A stretch of 64,000 nucleotides of DNA, from assembly GCA_009869945.1 (NCBI GenBank), contig WIXG01000340.1, forward strand, positions 19,287 through 83,286. The letters are read 5' to 3'. This stretch comes from Mesaphorura yosii. Lineage: Eukaryota > Arthropoda > Collembola > Poduromorpha > Tullbergiidae. How positions within the stretch are numbered: the stretch's first letter is position 1; each line of letters begins with the position of its first letter. Shown here piece after piece: positions 34,835 to 43,330 of the stretch. The notes below the pieces were generated by a model, which saw only the letters and a program-made list of their open reading frames with translations, did no database searches and had not been told where the DNA came from. The translations under genes and the position numbers were made by a program.

Positions 34835-37268
34835 ATGATTTCTCAATGTTGCACCACTTCAATGATTATTACTGGACTCGTGGTCGGGGTCGTGACTTGG
34901 ATTGTACTCAAACTGGTGCACTGGTTCAAGGTAAAAAATTAACAAAACATGGCACACTACGTAAGACTTGTCACAAACTTCAATGATTGATCTGCACAAC
35001 AGGAAAGCATTCGGATTCGAGCACTGATTGCGCTAAAGAATCAGACACGGGAAGCTGGATTTCGACAAATTGAAGCCAAATATGGCAGTATCACAAATCA
35101 GATGGAGAGAATTCTGGAAATGAGCGACAGGCGGCTGATAGAAGATTTACAGACTCGTCAATTAACAGCTACTGCTGTTCTAGAAGCCTACATTGCGAAA
35201 GTAAATCCCGTTAACATGCACATGGCTGAATCATGAGCTACGCGTTGCTGAATTTTCTAAATTATCTTTCGCACTCACACAGGCCTATCAAGTGACTAAG
35301 CAGCACAACTGCATAACCGAGTTCATCCCACAAGCCGAAGTAAGTCACAACCAAAATGATCAGTGCAAAACTTGGGTGAATATAAAGCAATCCATCTTTG
35401 CGTTAGGAATGGGCAAGAGAGTTGGACAAGTTAAAAGAACCGAAGGGACCCTTACATGGCATACCTGTAAGTATTAAAGACAACTGCAACGTTAAGGGAC
35501 TTGACTCAACACTTGGGTTGGGAAAGCGTTGCATAATGGCCGTGGACGATCACGCCGTTATTGTCAAAGTACTCTTGGATCTTGGCGCTGTGCCGTTTTG
35601 CAAAACTAACGTTCCGCAAACTCTACTTAGGTGAGTGACTTTGGGGAAAAAGAGTTTTTCATTTTCGGACGCAATTCACGGTTGTATTTTTAACTCCAGC
35701 TTTGGTTGTGGCAATCCGGTGTGGGGAAGAACGGCGAATCCTCTAAACCCAAATTTGAGTCCAGGCGGGTCCAGCGGAGGGGAAAGCTGCCTCATTGCTG
35801 CAGGTGGTTCACTGCTCGGAATTGGAAGTGATATTGGTGGTTCTGTTAGAATCCCAGCGCATTTCACCGGAGTGTTTGGATTTAAAGGAACAAAAGATCG
35901 CCTTAGCCCAGTTGGATACACTGCGTCGATCCCAAATGTGGTTGGAGGCAAGTATTCAGGATCTGATAATTTTGTTCATGTTGCTCAGGTCTGGCTTTTT
36001 TCCGCAGTTGTTGGTGTCCCTGGGCTTCTTGCTCGATCTCTCGACACGCTAACCATGGCATTCCTTTCTATCACTGAAGAGAAACGGCAAAACAAGTACG
36101 ATCCGTTGGCGCTTCCGATTTCCTCAAACAATCAGGTTTTTGCTGTTTCAGCTTCCATTCTATACTCTCTTTTGATCAAGTGCGTTTCTAATCACCGCTA
36201 TCTTGACCTACAGATTTTAACTACAAGACGTAAGCTCAGAATTGGCTACTACACTCAGCTTGAGTATTTCCCCCTTGTTGGAGATACTGAAGATGTTGTG
36301 CTACAAGCTAAGAGCGCACTGCAAGCTGCTGGACATACATTGGTACCTTTTGAGATGCCCGACAGCTTTAAAATGATGGAATTGGTGTCTGATTTAAGCT
36401 TTGCTGATTACGGTGCTCATCTGTCTAAAACATGGTTAGAAAGATCAATGACAAGTTTCACACTTAAAAGAAATGTGCATTCTAATCTGAGTTTCATCTT
36501 TAATGTACAGGATCGGAGAACCTATTCCATTAGCAATGCTAGCCAACTTTTTATTGTTCAACAGCTTCGTTTGGGCCCGCAAGATATTCGCAAAAATAAT
36601 ACAGCTCCCAATTCCATTCCTTCACTCGTCCAGGGCGGTAGCTTTCTTAGGTATTTAGTACGCATGTGAATTTAAGTTATACAGGGTAAATAACTCCCAC
36701 CCCCACTTGCTATTTTCAGGTGGGGCTGGAGAATCCAAATACTTGTGGAGCCGTCTTGGCGATAGAAAGACGATGATAGAAGAGATCACAACCCAGTGGC
36801 GAGAGAAAGAGCTGGACGTCTTACTTTGTCCCTCATTTCCGTTTCCAGCGGTGCCTCACAATCTGCCCGGTCGCCTGCAATGTAATGACTGAACCACCTT
36901 TCATTTGTGTTAATTATAGCTCAAAAATTACGAAATTCTTTCTATATAAAAGGCGCCGTGGTTTACACGATGATTTGGAATCTGTTCGACTTCCCATGCG
37001 GTGTCGTGAAGTTCGGCAAAGAATCTGGCAATAAGATCGATACGTTCAATGACGATAACGATTTCATGCTGAAGCAAGCGCGAAAGGTAAACCTCTCCTT
37101 AATCATGTTCAAAATTAAGTACAAATAATAACACGAAAATGTGATATTCCTCTGCAGGCAGTGAAAGAATCGGTTGGAATGCCAATTTCCGTCCAAATCG
37201 TTGGGCTCCCGTACCAAGAAGAGTTTGTGCTCCGGGGAATGCGAGAAGTGGAGTTCGTTGCGAAATGA
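34835..37268 (+). CDS. Fatty-acid amide hydrolase 1, copy C (11 exons, 583 aa)
   Basis: Exons: 34835-34930, 35003-35200, 35283-35339, 35407-35630, 35700-35947, 36008-36135, 36214-36434, 36511-36650, 36720-36881, 36920-37086, 37158-37268. The N-terminal membrane segment covers residues 10-29. Triad: Lys141 (GIPVSIKDN), Ser216 (SPGGSSGGES, the classical form) and nucleophile Ser240 (GSDIGGSVRIPAHF), practically the numbering of rat FAAH (142/217/241). It looks closer to canonical FAAH1 than copies A and B. Exons 6 (128 bases) and 7 (221 bases) equal the homologous exons of copy A. The 60-base intron at 35948-36007 uses a GC donor (AG|GCAAGT). Exon 10 begins with a short stretch (SQKLRNSFYIK) not seen in A or B, so that acceptor is less certain. 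AATAAA is at 37378-37383. Confidence 0.92.
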
Positions 37269-37834
37269 ATCGTCCTTTTCGTCATCCGGTATTAAGTTAA
37301 GTTTGATTTACAGCCTAATGACTAATGACTTCCAGCCTTCAACGACTTAAAGACTAAATTTAACTACTACTTTGTTTAATAAAAATTCTACATTTTCAGG
37401 TACTGCCAGTTCATTGTCCAAGTTCATTGCTTCATTTAATTTCCAAGGTCGAAAAATAAATATGAGAACACAACAAATCATAAAATTTGTTTCAAGCATA
37501 TTCGAAATTAACCCATGCAGCTTTCGACCTTCGGATTCGCGAATGCGCACAAGCCAGCCCGATAATAATAATGAGAATTAATTCATGAGGCTTTTATGGA
37601 TCACGATAACAAAGCATTAACCATGCTCATATCATATTCAATATTCATAGCAAACAGTAGCAGAAGTTAATTTATTCTCGTGATAAGAAGCTACTGCACG
37701 CAGTCCCAACCAGTCCGAGACTTGATTTCGATTCGTTTCGAGTTTCGCGTTCATAATAGATTCCACCCCACCGTTTCGCGTGAGGCTGCATCTAAATTTG
37801 GCAAATAGAGAGCGCCTAGCCTCTTAGGCCAGCC
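37269..37834 (+). other. Intergenic region
   Basis: 3' UTR of FAAH copy C and presumed promoter of the CARD/death-domain gene. No gene seen. Confidence 0.5.
37378..37383 (+). terminator. AATAAA polyadenylation signal of FAAH copy C
   Basis: Starts 110 bases after the stop codon. Confidence 0.5.
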
Positions 37835-39240
37835 ATGAATCCAAATCAGGAGAAAAGTATAATTACTAATATCGTACTGCTAAAGAAGAGAACCGTCAAC
37901 ATTTCAGTCTTGCTGGGGAAATTGCGCCACTACAACGTGCTTGTTGAGGACGAGACACACGCCGTTGTAAGCCTTTAACTTTACGTCTATGCTTGATTGT
38001 AAATCAAAGCTTTGTTGTGCCCTTAAATACTGGGACTCAGCTGTCGATCGGAGATGACGAGCAACGGATCGAGCTTCTGTACGAGATTTTGCTGAGAAAG
38101 ACGCCCGATTGTTTCGAATTGCTGCTGAAGTCTCTGCGAGAATCTGGCAACACCAGTTTGGCTTCTCTCGTGGAAAAATCCTGGAAGGAGGAGTCGTCAA
38201 CCAATTTTGTCAGAGGAAAATTAGTAAGACCGAGCTTCAATGCAGCGTAGTCCAGCCTGAAACTAATCAGGCGTTCTTAATTGCCAGAAACGGGGCTCAT
38301 CAGCTGACCGATACATGAAGGAGGACATCGGAAATTTGGCGAGTAAGCCGATTCAGTGCTTATAAATTGCTCAAGCCAAACTTGTCAGCTTGTTTATCCA
38401 ATCGTACTTCTAGTCCAAGATTATGAGCTTGGAATCGCCGAAATTTTAGAGGAATGTGATACCCTGCGCAAGAATTGGAAGCTTCTATTCCAAATGTTGA
38501 ATGTTTCCGATGCAAAGCTGTCTCAATGCGAACTCTTTCCATCATTCGCCTTCAAAGCCACAACGGTCTTGAGATGCTGGACGCAGGAATCCAAGCTGAA
38601 ACCGACGCTTGGAAGCCTGTGCACGGTGCTGGAGAAGAATGGGTTCACCGAATCTTGTGGTACGTGGCCAACATTTTAAAAGTCGAGTCCAGTGCGTCTT
38701 GCGTGGGTACAACCTGTCTGTCGTATTTAGAAAGAATTCGAAGAATGTTTGAAGTATACTCACAAGAGTCAGAGTCTGGATTCCTCTTCCAATATCAATC
38801 ACAAGCAAATTGCCCGAGTAAGTTGCGGACAACAACTGGTTCAAATGTATAGCTGGTAGAATTCAGCTGTCAACTCGTTTCAGTTGCTGGACACGAAGCA
38901 CGAGCCTGTAAAATGTTGGAGCAGAATCCCGACTTCGGCCTGTGGCAAGAGAAACTGTTCCTGCTGCTCAATTTACCAGTGAGTCACCTGTCCCAGTTCT
39001 TGACCAAGTACTCAAAGTTCCAGGAAAGCGGTTCGGAAATGCTGGGATACTGGAGCGAGCTGCAGGAGCGAATTACAGGTCATGGGGCAACGTTCTTTGA
39101 TCTGGCGACGCTTCTAATGAAGAACGGACATAAGACAACGTCAGGTGATGTCTGCTATGCTGTGGGTGTTATCACTTTCTAAACACAAAGGATCACTTTT
39201 GATTACAGGAAAGATCTGTGCCTTATCCAGTCAACTGTGA
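37835..39240 (+). CDS. CARD plus two death-domain adaptor protein (7 exons, 331 aa)
   Basis: Exons: 37835-37966, 38041-38223, 38288-38342, 38414-38659, 38731-38817, 38884-39144, 39209-39240; all phases agree. Residues about 8-95 have the helix pattern of a CARD (SVLLGKLRHYNVLVEDET, RIELLYEILLRKTPDCFELL, LRESGNTSLASLVEKSW). Residues about 138-205 look like a death domain (NWKLLFQMLNVSDAKLSQCE, TTVLRCWTQESK, TLGSLCTVLEKNG). Residues about 250-320 look like a second, more divergent one (LWQEKLFLLLNLPVSHLSQF, EMLGYWSELQERI, FFDLATLLMKNG). CARD-DD is the layout of the vertebrate caspase-2 adaptor CRADD/RAIDD; a second death domain would be an extension. Such proteins link death-fold receptors to caspases or immune kinases. 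The fold calls come from pattern reading and need a profile search. AATAAA is at 39476-39481. Confidence 0.72.
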
Positions 39241-40025
39241 CATGAATTGTCTTCACCGTGCCGTGCTGTGAAATGTTTCAATTTGAGTTAACATATTTTC
39301 GATCATGAAAATAGCAAATTTATTCTGCTTTTCATAAAAACAAGTTTTTGACACATTCTTTTCCGTACATGAGAAAGAGACTATTTACATAAGGATACTC
39401 TCGCATGAGAATTTTCTTCTGTGCATATGAATGTTTTTAATTTCTTAGTCACAAGGTTGATGATATAGTTTATGAAATAAAGTGAAGTGAAAGTGTAGCT
39501 AAAAGTCTAAATGAAAACGGGCCAGCCTCTTCCTCTTAAACTTGTGTCAAGCCGTGTCAAGCCTGTAATTTTGGCTAATGAAACTTGCGATGCAGAAACT
39601 GTAACCATATGTATTTTTCGTCGAAACGTCGTGGGTCGCATTTTTTGTCGGTTGCATTGCCTGCTGATAAGTTCGGGTGTCTCATGCATTTATTTTGTTC
39701 CACCACTTGAAGAAAGCATAACTTGACAATGTCAACACGACATTAACAAACTTCTAAGGTGAGTTGTGCACAATCTTTCTGAAACCGCTCATAATTATGT
39801 TGCTTAAAAGGAAACCTTACGAAGAATTGCAATTTGCAATCTTACACCGTTGAAATCGTTTGCCAGTGCGAAAGCGAATCCCGGTGTGATCACTTCTCAT
39901 GCTGAGTGTTAATTCAAGGTTTCTGTAAATTTAGGAAAGCAACGCTGATTTGCGATGCATTTTGAAAGTGCAAGCATTTTCTCCGAATTGATTTTGGCAT
40001 TGAATTGACACTGATTTGGAACGAA
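39241..40025 (+). other. Intergenic region
   Basis: 3' UTR of the CARD/death-domain gene and presumed promoter of the hydrolase at 40026. No gene seen. Confidence 0.5.
39476..39481 (+). terminator. AATAAA polyadenylation signal of the CARD/death-domain gene
   Basis: Starts 236 bases after the stop codon. Confidence 0.45.
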
Positions 40026-41501
40026 ATGTGTCTTCGTGTAAAGAATATACTATTACTGATTGTCTTTTTGTGCATTTTTACGGCAATCAGTGTCCTTTCC
40101 CTCCAGAAGCCATTTTCACCGAGATATACTCAATTACGTAAGCTTTCTCACGCCGAATGTGATTTTCTTAAGTGGCACCATGAAAATAAAAGTGACTTTA
40201 TTTACAGGTCGTTACAATGTGGACCCACGACTTGTTTCGGTATCTGGTTTATCCAATGGAGCAGGATTCACCGTCTACATGGCTTTTATTTACTCCTCCT
40301 TGATTTCTGGAGTCGGAGTCTTTGCGGGAGGTAAGTAACATGCAAATGAAAATCTTCAATTCTAGTTGCTTTGCGTCTTGTCTTGTTTTTCTAGCACCTT
40401 ACCCGGTGGCACACCTCGTGTACAGTGGCCAAGCCCTGAATTTGTTCAAAATACATTACGCATACCCCGCAATGGAAGAATGGTCACGGAAGGGGCTGAT
40501 CGATCCGCTGACCAACTTGAGGAGGACAAGAGTCTACGTGTTTCAAGGCCTCAAAGATATCTTGGTTCCAAAATGTAAAGTTCCTGACTTTCGAATTCGG
40601 TTGGATCTTTTTCTACATCCTTTCATGTCCATGTCTAGATTTTAACTATGACGTGGTCCGTGAATTCAAGTACTACGGCTCTGCGGTGAAAACTTCGCTA
40701 CAGAAAGTCCCCACCGGACATTGTTTGGTAAGGCAGCAGTTGATCTCGATACTCTTCATGTCTCACGCGTAATTCATCATGCATTTCTACATTGAAATTT
40801 GATTGTAGCCAACGGACAATTATCCTCCACAAGGCGACTATTTCCCGTTACTCGGGTCTGCATCCGCAGTGTGCAATGCGGGCTATCAAGGAGTTAACCA
40901 CATGTTTCACCATTTCTATGGCCCGGCTTTCGTTTGGCCGCAATCCAATAATGCCACACCGACTGGACAGGTGTTTAAGTTTGATCAGAACGAATTCACA
41001 AAGAACGACTACGCCGAAGGAGCACTGTTGGCTGGTGCTGCGTTCATGTATGTGCCGCGAGCGTGCATGTGGAATCACCCTTGCAAACTGCATTTGGTAT
41101 TTCACGGGTCTTCGCTTCCATTCTTCGTGAGGTGAGCTGAACAATTAAATGATTCAGTTCCGGGTGCAATTCAAAAATTCCAACACACCTTCATTACTCA
41201 TTATGTAGGATCCTCTCGGATGGATACAATCCGTTGGTACATCATGCCGGCTACTTGCAAGCAGCGGATGCGAATAACATTATTGTCCTGTTTCCTGAAG
41301 TGGCAGCACTGAATATTCCGTCGTGGGACATTTTCGGCATTACTGGAAAGTCTTTTCGTAAGAATAAGAATTCGTACGGCCTTCCACAAGTTAAATGTTC
41401 ATTATGAATACAATATGCAATATTTGTGCTTAGAGTGGAAAAATGGAACGCATCCATTGGCGATTGCAAAAATGATCAAGCGAGTGGTGTATGGCCATTA
41501 A
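40026..41501 (+). CDS. Secreted PHB depolymerase-like hydrolase, type-2 (permuted) order (7 exons, 347 aa)
   Basis: Exons: 40026-40137, 40208-40330, 40395-40574, 40639-40727, 40809-41131, 41209-41357, 41434-41501. A signal peptide covers residues 1-25. Catalytic Ser53 (SVSGLSNGAG, after VDPRLV), Asp133 (FQGLKDILVP) and His166 (VPTGHCL) lie in the N-terminal half. The elements that come first in ordinary depolymerases (LHLVFHG, the AGYLQAADANNIIVLFPEV strand, and the WDIFG, KNGTHPLAIAKMI end) lie after residue 260. This is the permuted order of type-2 extracellular PHB depolymerases. The triad spacing (80 and 33) is close to that of the Penicillium funiculosum enzyme (82 and 34). These enzymes hydrolyse poly(3-hydroxybutyrate), a microbial storage polyester. 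Whether this animal protein does so is unproven. Six introns show it is a resident eukaryotic gene. Confidence 0.85.
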
Positions 41502-41710
41502 CAAGAAATTAGTTGAGGAATGTCAAGTTCCAATTTGTGAGGCGGCCGTGTCAAATATCAAAACAAAGCTTTACGAGAGCGAGTCTAGCCGTTTACGTCA
41601 TTTGATAAAAACGTATTTCCTCCAAATCAATTTGTCATAACAAAGTTTCGTTTAGCTTTACGTCGATTGAGTAGATTCCTATAAGACTAAGCCCTTTATC
41701 ATTAATCACA

Positions 41711-42067
41711 TCAATGACGATGATAGAATCCCCCTCGATTATAGCGGCGACGCTGGCGTCTGTGCTTCAGTCCAAAGAAACGACCGCGCTTCTCGCGTGT
41801 CAGATCAGCACCTTTTTCTGGAGTTGCGAGGAGCTGCACATCGCTGAAGCCTTCGTTCAATGTAACCACTCTTTCAGGATTTTGGGGGACCAGATTTGAC
41901 TCCGGTATTGAGGCTGAAGAGGTCGAGATGATCGCGGCCAGCGTCAGGGACAGGAGCAGAAGGATCCATACGCTGGAGCGCTTCTGAACAAATAAGAAGT
42001 GACTTTCAGACTTCGATTCAACTAGAAAACAAATTAAGTTGCAGGTGTAGCTTACAGAAAATCCCAT
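41711..42067 (-). CDS. Secreted basic peptide precursor 1 (2 exons, 94 aa)
   Basis: Exon 1 (42067-42056) codes only MGFS and ends at a GTAAGC donor. Exon 2 (41983-41711) follows in phase 0. The join gives a signal peptide (KRSSVWILLLLSLTLAAIIS), an acidic-neutral spacer (about residues 30-68) and a basic tail. A furin-like site REKR precedes GRFFGLKHRRQRRRYNRGG and the end FYHRH. This is a prepropeptide layout; the mature peptide would be cationic and aromatic, as in some antimicrobial or matrix-binding peptides. The adjacent gene 0.7 kb away has the same 12-base first coding exon, so the pair is probably duplicated. No named family recognised. Confidence 0.72.
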   Translation of the reverse strand: MGFSVSYTCNLICFLVESKSESHFLFVQKRSSVWILLLLSLTLAAIISTSSASIPESNLVPQNPERVVTLNEGFSDVQLLATPEKGADLTREKRGRFFGLKHRRQRRRYNRGGFYHRH

Positions 42068-42751
42068 GGTTTTCCAGTGGTCGTTGCTAAATGCTAGAAG
42101 TCTGACTGCTTTCTGTTTCGAGAAATCACAAAGTTACTTGTTTACTGGTAATGAACTTGATTCTTGTTCGAGGAGCTGACGATACTTATGAAACTGATTT
42201 TTGAAGTAACTTGCAAGTGGGGAGAGGCTCGCTTATAAATGCTCGGTGAATGTATGGGAAAGCAATTATCGCACCGCATTTGAATGAAGAACAATTGCGG
42301 CGTAGTTACAAATTAGAAAAGGTATTCGTACATCATTTGTGACGGCGAACGTATGATTCATTAACAAACCGGTCTTAATCAGGGCTCAAATTGCAGGTAA
42401 TAAATTGCGAATGATTGAAACCATGACTTAGTCATTTTACGAATGGACAAAAATTTTCCACCCGCCGGGGCATGTCTCTATTGTCCAGTCGTCTAAATCG
42501 TAAATCGTAGCACGTGAAGTGTGAAAGTGTGAAATGCAAACGTGCTTGGCATTGAATATTGACAATGTTAATTAGAGACATCGCTCAACGACGATGACAT
42601 GAATTCCTGAGTCGACAGCCGATCGACCCTGACAATCACATTCGCAATTTCTTTATTTGCTAATCTCAAGTTCAAACATTGCACAACTGAATAACAAGAT
42701 CGTAAAACTTCCAAACTTCCAAAATTCAAAATGCAGCGCAGAAAGTGCAGT
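42068..42751. other. Spacer between the two secreted-precursor genes
   Basis: No gene seen. Contains the presumed promoter of precursor 1 and the 3' UTR of precursor 2, with AATAAA on the minus strand at 42657-42652. Confidence 0.5.
42652..42657 (-). terminator. AATAAA polyadenylation signal of secreted precursor 2
   Basis: Lies 94 bases after the stop codon on the minus strand. Confidence 0.5.
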
Positions 42752-43330
42752 TTACCACTTCCAGTGGTAGTAAAAGTATGGACGATGATAGTAGCGTGGT
42801 CGCGGGCGGTAGTAATATCTCGGACGCTTGTAGTAATTGTAATGGTGGTAATAGCGAGGATAGTCGTAGTAGTAATCGTAGTTCTTCCAAAAGAAAAGGC
42901 GCTTATCACGCTTAACGCTGGCGTCCGTCTCGTTGTCACTGTCGTCTTCGTTCTCGTCAGCTCCTGGCATGGGGACGGGAAGCGAGTCGGCGTTGCCGTT
43001 TTCGACGGGGTCCAGGCCAAATGCGGCAGGATTCCCAGCATTCACCATATCAGGAACTTCGTCAGCGACGGGCGTAGACATCTGCATTTCAATTGGCCGC
43101 TCTCTCGGTGGAATCACTTGAACCTGGCTCGGACTCCTGCGTGAATCCGGCGCTGGAGCGTCCAGATTGTTGAGCGCATCGAGAGAGGCTACGAAACTGG
43201 GAGTTGACCCGACGCAGAGGAAAATTAGCACAATACATGGCACCTGAAAGTAATCAGCCAGTACTGATAATCTATTTCTTGAGCTTGAGTGTATGTTTCG
43301 TTAAGACGTTACGCTTACCGACACACTCAT
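42752..43330 (-). CDS. Secreted tyrosine-rich peptide precursor 2 (2 exons, 167 aa)
   Basis: Exon 1 (43330-43319) codes MSVS and ends at GTAAGC; exon 2 (43243-42752) follows in phase 0. The join gives a signal peptide (VPCIVLIFLCVGSTPSFVAS), a Pro/Asp/Glu-rich spacer ending in an acidic run (DENEDDSDNETD), then KRDKR and a tail of about 51 residues. The tail begins LFFWKNYDYYYDYPRYYHHY and ends YHWKW. It is made almost only of Tyr, Arg, Pro, His, Lys, Phe and Trp, with repeated RYY and RPR units and no cysteine. The prepropeptide plan and the 12-base first coding exon match precursor 1. A Tyr/Arg/His-rich tail suits binding to cuticle, crosslinking or membranes. Function unknown. Confidence 0.75.

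Noticed and set aside
40026-41501. Idea that the PHB depolymerase-like gene is bacterial contamination
   Set aside because: It needs six consensus introns to be read and sits between intron-containing animal genes.
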